Origin: a virus
Length of the DNA: 31,537 bases
IMG/VR virus record: IMGVR_UViG_3300025407_001045
Location: 1 to 31,537 of that record
Reading direction: 5' to 3' (one strand)
The first letter of the stretch is position 1, and the number at the start of each line of letters is the position of its first letter. The position numbers and the translations under genes were made by a program. The notes below the pieces were generated by a model that was given only the letters and a program-made list of their open reading frames with translations, was not told the origin of the DNA and did not search any database. Below, one piece after another: positions 8,060-17,209 of this stretch.

Positions 8060-9132
8060 TGGCAATAGAAACATCATACATTAATTTTAGTGATTTAAAT
8101 TCAGAATCAACAATGTCTGCTAAGTTGTATATTGACCAATATGATGCAACTCAATTAGCAAATGCTATTGATATTAAAGTTACTGAATTAATTACAGGAT
8201 TACCAACTGCAAGTTTAGATTTAGTTCCAAAACCTGTATATGATGCAGAAGTATCACATAGTGCAGATTTACAATTGCAAGTAAATATTTTAACAACAGA
8301 TAACGATGCATTAAAATCTAGAGTTCAATCATTATTAGCAGATAGTAGTTCTTTATATACTGATAATGATTCTTTAAGAGTTGCCGCAGCTAAGTTACAA
8401 AATACAATAGATTCGGTTCAACAAACAACATTAGAATTAAGAACTAACTTAACTACATCTTTAACTAAAGCAATTAATGAAGCAACTGAAAGAACTGCAT
8501 TAGAAGCAGAGAATGCGGGTTTAACGGCTCAAAAGAATGCTTTAATTAAACAGATTGATACTTTAAACAATTTATTAGCACAAGCAAATGCAACAATACA
8601 AGTAGCACAACAACAATTAAGTGCTAAACAACAAGCAGTAGCTGCGGGTGGTGTTTCTACTGGTGAATTATCCACAATAGTTTTTTCAAATGGAGATCCT
8701 ACTAAGTTAATTCAACAAGGTGTAATGATATCTCAGGATTATGGTGGTGGATATGGAAGTAATGCAAAGGCAGGTCAATTTGCAGCAAGTGGTAATCCAT
8801 TTGCTAGCACATATCAAACATATTTCGATGTAGTAGCTGGACCTAAAGATATATCTGTTAATATATCATTTAAAGGTGATGTATTACAATCTCCTTGGAA
8901 TTTAGGAGTATCTTTACCAGTTCAATTAAAAGCAAATCAAACTCAAAGATTTCAAATGGATTCTCCATCTGCATACTTAAATCAATTACCTGGTCAAAAT
9001 GGTGGTGGATTGTTTTCACATTCATCTCCAACACAATTAAATTATACTATGACTATAACAGCTACAGATATAGACCCTAATGGTAAAATTGAAAACAAAG
9101 ATTTTGTAATGAGAATATATAATCATAACTAA
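8059..9132 (+). CDS. Structural protein with central coiled coil and C-terminal beta domain
   Basis: This protein of 357 residues is not recognised. Residues 1-70 are mixed. About 75-200 form a long Ala/Gln/Leu-rich coiled coil, seen as repeated LQLQVNILTTDNDALKSRV and AQKNALIKQIDTLNNLLAQA patterns. The last 150 residues are a Gly- and aromatic-containing beta domain starting at STIVFSNGDPTKLIQQG. This stalk-plus-head design is usual for trimeric attachment or fibre-linker proteins. It overlaps the DNRLRE-like gene by one base and is followed after two bases by the next gene. A virion role is inferred from its position inside the baseplate block; nothing shows a catalytic activity. Confidence 0.68.
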   Translation: MAIETSYINFSDLNSESTMSAKLYIDQYDATQLANAIDIKVTELITGLPTASLDLVPKPVYDAEVSHSADLQLQVNILTTDNDALKSRVQSLLADSSSLYTDNDSLRVAAAKLQNTIDSVQQTTLELRTNLTTSLTKAINEATERTALEAENAGLTAQKNALIKQIDTLNNLLAQANATIQVAQQQLSAKQQAVAAGGVSTGELSTIVFSNGDPTKLIQQGVMISQDYGGGYGSNAKAGQFAASGNPFASTYQTYFDVVAGPKDISVNISFKGDVLQSPWNLGVSLPVQLKANQTQRFQMDSPSAYLNQLPGQNGGGLFSHSSPTQLNYTMTITATDIDPNGKIENKDFVMRIYNHN

Positions 9133-9134
9133 TT

Positions 9135-10355
9135 ATGGCAATAAACGATTTCCAAAATATTGAAAATATTAATCTTAATTTAGATTCAACAGCACAATTA
9201 ATTGCATCTAAAGATTTAACGATATTCAAAACAGGCGCGAAAAATATCACTGATTTTGGAATGTCTAATAATGATGTTATTGAATTTAGAATATATGATA
9301 TTTCGAACAACTTATTACAACAAACAGGTGGTAATAATGTAAGATATATTCATAAAGATGATTTATCAAAATATCTATTAAGTACAACTGACCCTATTAC
9401 ACAAGAATTGATTTATAATATTGATGTTGAAAAATTAATTTATGAAGCAGGCTATGGTAATGGACAATTTAAAGTTTCATTTAATTTTTTAAAAAATTAT
9501 TTAGGAAATGAGGATAAGAAACAAAGAGTATGGATACATGAAGTTTCACCTAGTAGAACTGAAATTAGAATAATGCCTTTATTGGGAAATGATGAAATTT
9601 TGAATCAAAAAATTACAAATAGATACAATTCTTTTTTAGATAAAGCAAATGAATTAAGAGAAGTTATTACTAATATAGAAAATACAATAGATTCAATTGA
9701 ATTACAAATTAGTGATTTAATTGATAACTATTTTATTTCAACTCATGGTAAAGTGTGGTTAGATAAAGTTATAGCTGATTATAAATTTAATCATCTATCT
9801 TATACTTCATTTAAAACAAAAGTATTTAGTGATTTTAAAAATTCAGTTTACTATCAATTAAATGGTAAAGAATTTAATATTAATTCAGCTAATTATGGTA
9901 ATAAAACAAATACACCATTTAATATAGATGAATTTTATAAAACAAATGATATAATATCAATATTACAAAATAGATTACATGAATCGATTGAATATAATTC
10001 ATCATTTATTACACAATATGATATTCCACAAATTGTAAAAGATTATACACAATCAAAAACTGATTCACAATTATTACAATCATTATTAGATACAACTTAT
10101 ACAACAAAAAGTAATCTAACACAAAACGATAAATTAGGTATAGTAAATAAAACACCAGTTACAATTGATACAACACCTATTACAACAATAAAAGAAGATG
10201 TGATAGTACCTACTCATATTGCAGATCCATTGCCAGTAGAAACAACTACTCCAATATATAGTGGAGGTGGTGGAGGTTCGTATTCAAATGGAACATATTC
10301 AATGTATACTGGATTATCTAATTATATTGATTTTAATACAAACTATTTTAAATAA
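9135..10355 (+). CDS. Baseplate/tail structural protein with C-terminal Gly-rich tail, unknown function
   Basis: This protein of 406 residues is not recognised. The N-terminal 165 residues look beta-rich with the segment FKTGAKNITDFGMSNNDVIE and end near TEIRIMPLLGNDE. About 170-230 is a helical stretch (NELREVITNIENTIDSIELQ). The C-terminal 80 residues are Thr/Pro-rich and finish in a glycine run followed by aromatic residues (YSGGGGGSYSNGTYSMY). It starts two bases after the preceding TAA with no Shine-Dalgarno sequence (ACTAATT before ATG). Only 15 bases separate it from the giant tail protein downstream. By position it is a virion protein; no enzymatic motif is seen. Confidence 0.68.
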   Translation: MAINDFQNIENINLNLDSTAQLIASKDLTIFKTGAKNITDFGMSNNDVIEFRIYDISNNLLQQTGGNNVRYIHKDDLSKYLLSTTDPITQELIYNIDVEKLIYEAGYGNGQFKVSFNFLKNYLGNEDKKQRVWIHEVSPSRTEIRIMPLLGNDEILNQKITNRYNSFLDKANELREVITNIENTIDSIELQISDLIDNYFISTHGKVWLDKVIADYKFNHLSYTSFKTKVFSDFKNSVYYQLNGKEFNINSANYGNKTNTPFNIDEFYKTNDIISILQNRLHESIEYNSSFITQYDIPQIVKDYTQSKTDSQLLQSLLDTTYTTKSNLTQNDKLGIVNKTPVTIDTTPITTIKEDVIVPTHIADPLPVETTTPIYSGGGGGSYSNGTYSMYTGLSNYIDFNTNYFK

Positions 10356-10356
10356 G

Positions 10357-10367
10357 GATATTTATAA
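10357..10367 (+). promoter_or_regulatory. Candidate late promoter motif (ATATTTATA class)
   Basis: GATATTTATAA fills most of the 15-base gap before the ATG at 10371, leaving only four bases between the core and that ATG. If it is a promoter, the mRNA for that ATG would be nearly leaderless, or the real start is the next in-frame ATG at 10407. Confidence 0.38.
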
Positions 10368-10370
10368 GTA

Positions 10371-13300
10371 ATGTTAGACTATTTAAGTAATTTATATTCC
10401 CAAAATATGGATGGTGCTACATACACACCATTCACTTCATTAGATGTCCTTAATAGTAGTTATGGAAATAATGGGGGTAGTATAACAAGTGGAGATAGTT
10501 CACAAATTAATACAAATACACAAATTGTTCCGCCACCTACACCAACTGGTGCAGATATAAAATTATTTTTAGATAATATAGGAACATATAAGAATCAAAT
10601 TACTTTTAATGTACAAGGTCAATCTTATAATGAAGGTTCAGTATTATCAATTGATTCAAATACAATTAATGATAGTTTAGTAATTAAACCAATAGTAAAT
10701 GATGGGTTTACATTAAAAAATTATTTTGAATTAAAAAAGACATTAGTAAATGATACTATACTAATTGATGGTGTATATGAGCCAACAAAAGTTCCTGGTA
10801 TTACTTTAATTACATATAATGGTGATGGTTCTACACAAGCAACATCTGATTATGCTTTACCACAAACTATTGATTTGGGTTTTGATTTAACTCAAACACC
10901 AACAGTAAAAACATTTACAAGAATACAAAATGTTTATTTAGTTACAAACTACAATAATACTCAATTAAATAGTGAATTAGAGGTAACAATAAATTCTGTT
11001 GACTTAGTATCACCTAAAACAATAAGAATAGGTGATTCGGTTGATATAACCAATGTAAATAATACTTCATCGGATTTATCTATTTCAATTAGTGGTTTAT
11101 CATCATTTGATTTAAGTAATATTAGATGGCAATATTCTAGTAAATTTAATAGTAATAGTACATTTGATATTAATGATTTTAATATATTAACATCGGATAA
11201 TTCTGGATTATTAAGAAGTTCTGATTTTAATTCTAATATTATTTTATTAATTGAAGTAACACCAAATACATCTAATTATCCTACACTAACATTAGGTGTA
11301 AACGATATTAGTTATAATATAGCAGAAAGTGTATTTACAAATAAAAGTTCTAAATTAATTTCAATTCCATATAATGCAAGTAAATTAGATGGTATTAAAA
11401 TAACAACACCATATAGAACATTTACTCAGGCGGTAAGTAGAAACGCAGAATTAGATTTACAAAACGATTTTCAAAATAACGAAGGTCAATTTAAAATATT
11501 ACTTACTCCATATTCAGAATTATATGGTGATGGTGTTACACAATCAATTATAGTAACAATTAATAAAGTATTAGATACACCTATTATTGATAAAATAGAT
11601 TATCCAACAAATGTAGTAATACCTGTTTATAGTTTTGGTGATACTAATTTTACAATATCATTTGAAAGTAATTTAGCTACAAACGTATTTATTTATCATT
11701 CAACTGAGGATTACTCTAATTTATTTGGTAATTTTAATTCAAAAGATAGTATTGAACTTAATTATAATTCTATAAAGTCATTTAATGCAAATGCAAAATT
11801 AGATTTATTATTAGTTCCATATAATGGAAATATAAAGGGAGAAATTGAAAGAATTAGTATTTTATTTGATGATCCTGGATTTTATGTTTCTACACAAAAT
11901 TTAAAAGATGAATTATTTAATGCAATTGCATCTCAATTAAAATTTAATTTAAATAAACCAAATTATTTAAATCATTTAGCATCATTTGATATTGATGATA
12001 AACAAATTATAATTTCAAATTGGGATACTGATAATACAACTTTTACTAAATTTAAGAATGATGAATTAGGTAATAAAGTTCCAGATGGAGAAATAAATAA
12101 AAGTATTGTATTAAAATTATACGAACCATTACCTACTAATATTAACAAAAATGATTTATTATGGGTATCTGAACTTGTTTCTTTACCAATACTTCAATCA
12201 GTAATTGTATCTGGAACACTTACTGATAATACTATACCATTAAGACCCGCTAATTTTAATATTGAAGTTGATTTTGTAAAAGGTCAATCTACCGGTTTTC
12301 AATCATATGATGGATTAATATTAAGTGGTTCACAAAGTTCTCAACAAATAGTAGATACATATTTAGTTCAAAACTTTATAGATATCGAAGGAATTAATAT
12401 AGATTATACAGATTTTTCTAATTTTGTAAAATATAGTAGTGCAGTTGAAAGATTAGCTAATTTTAAATATAAAAAAGATTTAATAGACTTTTATGATAAT
12501 AAAATAGAAGTATTGTTACCATCTGCTAGTTTTTTACCAACTGTTCAATTAGATATTATAAATTATGAAAATAATAAAAATACATTAATTAATGGTTTTG
12601 ATAATTGGGAAAAATATTTACAAAACAATGTATTTACTGGTTCTATTTCAACAAATGATTTATTATTAAATGAATATAACACATATTTAAGTAATGCAAC
12701 TATATACGATAAGGAAAATGTAAATTCATTAAAATCAAATATTCCAAATCATATTATAGAAGATAGTGGAAATTTAGATTTCTTATTGTTCTTAGATATG
12801 ATAGGAAACTATTTTGATATTATATGGTCTTACATAAATGGTATAAGCGATCAAAAGAAAATTGCAGAAACTAATAAATCTGGTATAGAAGATAAATTTT
12901 TATATCAATATTTGGAATCATTTGGTTGGGATGCTAAAAATCTTAATTCTAATAAACAACTTTGGAACTATGTATTTGGATTGAACGATGCAGGTTTAAA
13001 TAACACATATACATCAGATGAATATTTAGGTGATAATACAATACAAATTACACCAGAACAAGCTACTAATCAAGTTTGGAGAAGAATTGCAAATAACTTA
13101 CCATATCTATTAAAACATAGAGGTAGTGTTAGAGGTATTAATGCATTATTGACTTGTTATGGTATAGCTTCATCAAATCTTTCTATAATGGAATTTGGTG
13201 GACCTACAATCGATACCGTAGTAGATACTCCTAAATTTATATACGATAGTTTAACTTATAATTTAGTATTTGATAATAAAAATGCAAATTTAATAATACC

Positions 13301-15218
13301 ATTCAATGGAACACCAAAACCACAGGCAATTGAATTTAAAGTTAAGCCTGCTGAATTTGATAATTATGGATTTATAAATTCTAATGATTTTCAATTAGGT
13401 ATTGTTGTAAATGGACATGGTTCAAATAAGTTTGGTAATTTTACAATTAATCATACACAAGTTGTAGGTGAACCATATCCTTTTTATGATGGAAATTATC
13501 ATAGTATTTTGGTAAATAAAGTAGGTGATACAATTACACTTTATGCAAAAACAAATGATAAAGATAGAATCATACAAAGTGGACAATGGAGTGCAACAAT
13601 CGATGGAAGTTTATATGAATCAACTACACAGATTGAATTTGTTGGATTTAGTGGTTCATTAGAGGAATTTAGATTATGGCAAACACCATTAAGTGAAAGT
13701 GTATTTGATAATCATGTTATAATGCCTGAAGCTATAAATGGTAACACAATTTATAGTTCAACTGAAGATTTATTATTAAGATTAGATTTTGAAAGAGCAC
13801 AAGATTTATCTTTAACGGGTTCAATAAATAATGTAGCTCCAAATTTAGGATATATTGATTCTATTACAACAGATCAATTTGGTATATCAGCAACTTATCC
13901 ATATAATTATGAACCAGTAGAAAGAGAGTTATCATTGATAATTCCTAATAGTGGTGCAAGTAGATATTATACTAATAAAGTAAGATTAGAATCACAAGAA
14001 TTAATATCCAATTTATCACCAACTCAAAGAGCAACTAAAAAGGCATTTGAAACATCTACAAAAGATTCTAATAGAGTAGGGTTATTATTCTCTCCTAATA
14101 AAGATTTAGATTTAGATATTGCAAAATCTTTAGGTGGTGAATCGTTTGATGATTATATTGGTGACCCTCAATATGAATATGGATATACAAATTATCCTGA
14201 ATTAGATACTTTAAGAAATTATTATTTTGAAAGAGTAGGTGAAAGAAACATATATGAGTTTATTCGTTTAGTTAAATTTTACGATAAATCTTTATTTGTT
14301 AATTTAAAAGAAATGTTACCAGCTAGAGCAAATGTAACTACCGGTCTTTTAATAGCACCTCATTTATTGGAAAGAAATAAAATAAATGTAAATAGACCTA
14401 AAGCAGAAGCAGAAATCTTAGAAGGAGTTATAACTGATACTCAATTTAGTATTTTAGATGGTTCATATGAAGTATTAAATAGTGAATTAAATTTAGAAGA
14501 TAGTTTATCTAATATATCCATAATTAATGAAGATTTACCAGCTATTATAGATGCAACTGAAACTTACATTTTTAACGCAACAAATTTAAGTTATAAAGCA
14601 GAAATTAATACTATTGAAACTACATTGGCAGCAGGTGAGGTTGATTCACATTATGGAGTTATAAATTATAAAAGAATAAGTAGTTCTATACAAACTGAAT
14701 TCGACTTAATGAATGCTGGACAAGTTGTAGGTATGGACCAAAACTATATTGATTATGGATTTAATACTATGTTTGATAATGGTTATGGTAAATACACATA
14801 TGAAGAAAATGGTATATTTAAATCAAAGGGTGTTAGAGCATTTTTAGTAACAAAAAGAAATGGTGTAATTACTAAATTAAATAAAAATGGTGTTAGTGGT
14901 AGTGAAGCAAATATTTATACATCTTCTTATACTGAAGAATTATTAATACAGGATATTGGAATATCAAGTGGTAGTTTAGCGGGAGATCCTAATATTGTAA
15001 GTATAGTTACTGCAAGTGGTTATTTACCATCTCATTATATTTATAAAGGAGAGAAACACACTGGTATTCAAAATTTATTCTTTAGAGGTTCTAAACAAAC
15101 AAGTGATACTACGATAGATGGAAAATCGCCGGTAGAAACATTTGTAACTAATCCAACTAAATTAAGAGTTACGGCACAGGGTAGAAGTAACAATGAACCT
15201 ATATTAGAAGTAGATTAA
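10371..15218 (+). CDS. Giant tail/baseplate structural protein with LamG-like domain (1615 residues)
   Basis: This is the longest gene in the window. Residues 1-800 are mostly beta-rich, Asn/Ser/Thr-rich repeats consistent with stacked sandwich domains. About 830-945 is helical and ends in RIANNLPYLLKHRGSVRGIN, a KGT/G-type motif of phage tail proteins of the gpI kind. About 960-1145 resembles a laminin-G/concanavalin domain (QAIEFKVKPAEFDNYGF to GSLEEFRLWQTPLSESVFDN). About 1240-1350 holds YFERVGERNIYEFIRLVKFY and LPARANVTTGLLIAPHLLER, a segment I associate with large phage tail proteins. It could do the job of T4 gp7 or gp10 at the baseplate rim and bind surface glycans through LamG. ATG 10371 is used; ATG 10407 is an alternative. 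Confidence 0.82.
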   Translation: MLDYLSNLYSQNMDGATYTPFTSLDVLNSSYGNNGGSITSGDSSQINTNTQIVPPPTPTGADIKLFLDNIGTYKNQITFNVQGQSYNEGSVLSIDSNTINDSLVIKPIVNDGFTLKNYFELKKTLVNDTILIDGVYEPTKVPGITLITYNGDGSTQATSDYALPQTIDLGFDLTQTPTVKTFTRIQNVYLVTNYNNTQLNSELEVTINSVDLVSPKTIRIGDSVDITNVNNTSSDLSISISGLSSFDLSNIRWQYSSKFNSNSTFDINDFNILTSDNSGLLRSSDFNSNIILLIEVTPNTSNYPTLTLGVNDISYNIAESVFTNKSSKLISIPYNASKLDGIKITTPYRTFTQAVSRNAELDLQNDFQNNEGQFKILLTPYSELYGDGVTQSIIVTINKVLDTPIIDKIDYPTNVVIPVYSFGDTNFTISFESNLATNVFIYHSTEDYSNLFGNFNSKDSIELNYNSIKSFNANAKLDLLLVPYNGNIKGEIERISILFDDPGFYVSTQNLKDELFNAIASQLKFNLNKPNYLNHLASFDIDDKQIIISNWDTDNTTFTKFKNDELGNKVPDGEINKSIVLKLYEPLPTNINKNDLLWVSELVSLPILQSVIVSGTLTDNTIPLRPANFNIEVDFVKGQSTGFQSYDGLILSGSQSSQQIVDTYLVQNFIDIEGINIDYTDFSNFVKYSSAVERLANFKYKKDLIDFYDNKIEVLLPSASFLPTVQLDIINYENNKNTLINGFDNWEKYLQNNVFTGSISTNDLLLNEYNTYLSNATIYDKENVNSLKSNIPNHIIEDSGNLDFLLFLDMIGNYFDIIWSYINGISDQKKIAETNKSGIEDKFLYQYLESFGWDAKNLNSNKQLWNYVFGLNDAGLNNTYTSDEYLGDNTIQITPEQATNQVWRRIANNLPYLLKHRGSVRGINALLTCYGIASSNLSIMEFGGPTIDTVVDTPKFIYDSLTYNLVFDNKNANLIIPFNGTPKPQAIEFKVKPAEFDNYGFINSNDFQLGIVVNGHGSNKFGNFTINHTQVVGEPYPFYDGNYHSILVNKVGDTITLYAKTNDKDRIIQSGQWSATIDGSLYESTTQIEFVGFSGSLEEFRLWQTPLSESVFDNHVIMPEAINGNTIYSSTEDLLLRLDFERAQDLSLTGSINNVAPNLGYIDSITTDQFGISATYPYNYEPVERELSLIIPNSGASRYYTNKVRLESQELISNLSPTQRATKKAFETSTKDSNRVGLLFSPNKDLDLDIAKSLGGESFDDYIGDPQYEYGYTNYPELDTLRNYYFERVGERNIYEFIRLVKFYDKSLFVNLKEMLPARANVTTGLLIAPHLLERNKINVNRPKAEAEILEGVITDTQFSILDGSYEVLNSELNLEDSLSNISIINEDLPAIIDATETYIFNATNLSYKAEINTIETTLAAGEVDSHYGVINYKRISSSIQTEFDLMNAGQVVGMDQNYIDYGFNTMFDNGYGKYTYEENGIFKSKGVRAFLVTKRNGVITKLNKNGVSGSEANIYTSSYTEELLIQDIGISSGSLAGDPNIVSIVTASGYLPSHYIYKGEKHTGIQNLFFRGSKQTSDTTIDGKSPVETFVTNPTKLRVTAQGRSNNEPILEVD

Positions 15219-15244
15219 AAATAATGTAAAGAAAAAATATTTTA

Positions 15245-15255
15245 TATATTTATAA
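15245..15255 (+). promoter_or_regulatory. Candidate late promoter motif (ATATTTATA class)
   Basis: TATATTTATAA lies in the 55-base gap before the gene at 15274. It has 19 bases between the core and the ATG, the most conventional leader length of the set. It matches seven of eight positions of TAnnTTTG, but no convincing TTTG lies about 20 bases upstream. Confidence 0.42.
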
Positions 15256-15273
15256 AAGAATAATAAACAAACT

Positions 15274-15897
15274 ATGGCATATTTAGATAACACAACGATT
15301 ACAGTAGATGCTATCCTTACAAAAAAAGGTAGAGAAAAATTAGCAGCTGGTCAACCATTAAACATCTCACAATGGGCATTAGGTGATGATGAAATTGATT
15401 ATAATTTATACGATCCAGCACATCCAAAGGGTTCAGCATATTATGATGCAGCTATTTTAGCAACTCCAATTTTGGAAGCTAGTCCAGATGAAACTCAAGC
15501 ATTAAAATATAAATTAGTAACACTTCCTAGTGGTACTGTTAAGATACCTGTTGTTTCTATTAATGTTCAAACTATTGCAGCTAAAACAACTGGTGGTCAA
15601 TTTCCTATTACACCTTCAACTTCACCAGCAGGTAATTTGAATGGTGGTTATACCGCAGTTTTAGGTAATAAGAATGCAGGTACAATCGTAGGTGCTGGTT
15701 TAGCAAATGTAACAACAACTTCAACTACATTTACAAATAGTGTAACTGCAACAGCAGAAGTAGTTAAGGGTATGACATTTACATTCATTCCTAATAGTTC
15801 ATTAACTTCAACAATAACAACAACATTGACTATATTTGGTAACGAAACTGGTGGTAGTATTACTATTCCTGTTACTGTTACTTATGTAGCTGCATAA
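15274..15897 (+). CDS. Conserved virion structural protein (207 residues)
   Basis: The N-terminal 100 residues have a sharply defined pattern: LDNTTITVDAILTKKGREKL, then QWALGDDEIDYNLYDPAHPK and ALKYKLVTLPSGTVKIP. I recognise this as a recurring small structural protein of T4-like and other large phages, without an agreed function. The C-terminal half is Thr/Ser-rich and beta-stranded, ending in a TLTIFGNETGGSITIPVTVTY strand pair that looks like an Ig-like domain. It begins with an A-rich, Shine-Dalgarno-free leader (AATAATAAACAAACT). A single copy lies directly before the two related tail proteins and is likely part of the same baseplate or fibre-attachment assembly. No enzyme motif is present. 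Confidence 0.78.
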   Translation: MAYLDNTTITVDAILTKKGREKLAAGQPLNISQWALGDDEIDYNLYDPAHPKGSAYYDAAILATPILEASPDETQALKYKLVTLPSGTVKIPVVSINVQTIAAKTTGGQFPITPSTSPAGNLNGGYTAVLGNKNAGTIVGAGLANVTTTSTTFTNSVTATAEVVKGMTFTFIPNSSLTSTITTTLTIFGNETGGSITIPVTVTYVAA

Positions 15898-15912
15898 AAT
15901 AAATAAACGAAT

Positions 15913-17133
15913 ATGGCAACTTTAGGTTCAAATACTGGTACACAACTTACCAATGATTTAGCAACATATCTTAATCAACAAAAGCAAAATGCTAATGGAA
16001 CATTAGATACAACTCAGTTAGCAGCTATCATTAATAATTATCTTACAACAGGTGAGAAATTAGTGATGGAAACTAATGTAACTACAAATTCAGTATATAA
16101 ACAATTTAATACAACAGATGTAGTTCCTGCTAAAAATGAAGTAGTAACAACTGGTTTGTGGAGTAATGGTAGTGGAAGTTTATATACTTTTTATACAAGT
16201 TCAACTACAACTATTGCAGGTGCAAGTGGTTCTACAACTTCTCCTTATTATTACAATGTATATGCTTCAAATTTAACTGGTTCATCACCTGTTGAATTTG
16301 CGGTAACATATGGTGAAATAAGTGGTGCGGGGGTTCCAACAACTGCAATCGATCAGAATTCAACATTAGCAACTAAAGCTACTTATTTCCAATATAGAGC
16401 TTTATTAACTGATAGTGCTGATAATTTCTTTACTTTTTATAGTGGAAGTACTCCAGATGCATTTGCTTCAGATGACTTTTACGCAATTAACTTAAGTAGA
16501 GCAAATTATAGAGAAAGAGTAGATGCCGGCAATTGGAGTATTAGTTTGAGTGGTTCTAATGGTTTATTTACATTCATAGATGATAGTAATAATAAATTCG
16601 AATCTAACACAGCTGGTTTAACTGTTTATAACATTGTAAGTGGTTCATTAAATTTAGGAACAAATCAAAACGCAACTATATCAACATATACCGCATCAAA
16701 TGGTGTTGGTTATGGTAAGTTCTATCCTGATTTTGGTATTTTAATATTTAGTCCAGATGCATTGGCATCAACCGTTGGTTCTGAATTAAGTGGTTCATCT
16801 CAAACTTCAACATACGATTATACTCAACTTAAATTCTTAAGTGCAATTCAAAAGGGTGGTAATTTTGAAGCAAGAAGAATTGAAAATGTATCAACTGCAC
16901 ACTATTTTGTAAGAGTTAATAACAGAGAATTTAATTTTTCTAATAACCCTACTTATACTGATTCTACTGGTTCATTTACTCAACCAACATTCACAACAGA
17001 TCCTTTATCTTATATTACAACAATTGGTTTATTTAACGATGCAAATGAAATGATTGCAGTAGCTAAAACATCTCAACCAATAGCTAAATCATTCAGTAAA
17101 GAATTATTATTGAAAGTTAAATTAGATTTCTAA
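15913..17133 (+). CDS. Tail protein, paralogue A of a shared C-terminal module
   Basis: This protein has 406 residues. It is Ser/Thr/Gly-rich and mostly beta, with a short N-terminal helical part (residues 1-50, QLTNDLATYLNQQ). From about residue 190 it parallels the next gene: a GNWSISLSGSNG strand, YGKFYPDFGILIFSPDALA, and finally LSYITTIGLFNDANEMIAVA followed by KTSQPIAKS near the end. The downstream protein has matching segments (IYSHGLIIITNDALG and APYITTIGLYDDNMDMVAVA followed by KLAKPVKS). This indicates an old duplication or a shared docking module. The ending is compact and looks like an intact C-terminus. A rho-independent terminator follows 22 bases after the stop. The virion role is inferred from the neighbours. 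Confidence 0.75.
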   Translation: MATLGSNTGTQLTNDLATYLNQQKQNANGTLDTTQLAAIINNYLTTGEKLVMETNVTTNSVYKQFNTTDVVPAKNEVVTTGLWSNGSGSLYTFYTSSTTTIAGASGSTTSPYYYNVYASNLTGSSPVEFAVTYGEISGAGVPTTAIDQNSTLATKATYFQYRALLTDSADNFFTFYSGSTPDAFASDDFYAINLSRANYRERVDAGNWSISLSGSNGLFTFIDDSNNKFESNTAGLTVYNIVSGSLNLGTNQNATISTYTASNGVGYGKFYPDFGILIFSPDALASTVGSELSGSSQTSTYDYTQLKFLSAIQKGGNFEARRIENVSTAHYFVRVNNREFNFSNNPTYTDSTGSFTQPTFTTDPLSYITTIGLFNDANEMIAVAKTSQPIAKSFSKELLLKVKLDF

Positions 17134-17155
17134 GATATTCAATCTTATATAAAAC

Positions 17156-17187
17156 AAACCCAACCTTAAAAAGTTGGGTTTTTGTTT
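17156..17187 (+). terminator. Rho-independent terminator
   Basis: The nine-base arm AAACCCAAC (17156-17164) pairs perfectly with GTTGGGTTT (17173-17181) across an eight-base loop, and is followed by a T-rich tail TTTGTTT. It lies 22 bases after a stop codon and just before a promoter-like motif. It is the only convincing intrinsic terminator I found in the window. Confidence 0.85.
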
Positions 17188-17192
17188 ATTGG

Positions 17193-17202
17193 AATATTTA
17201 TA
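17193..17202 (+). promoter_or_regulatory. Candidate late promoter motif (ATATTTATA class) right after a terminator
   Basis: AATATTTATA starts six bases after the terminator's T-tract and has seven bases between its end and the ATG at 17210. Its place right behind a terminator supports its being a point where transcription restarts. The region where a -33 box would lie is occupied by the terminator stem, so such a promoter would depend mainly on the -10 region. Confidence 0.45.
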
Positions 17203-17209
17203 TTAGATT

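Noticed and set aside
15219-15273. Second terminator in the AT-rich gap before the 207-residue gene
   Set aside because: The possible AAAATATTTT pairing contains no G-C pairs and has no defined T-tract after it. It is better explained by the promoter-like motif.
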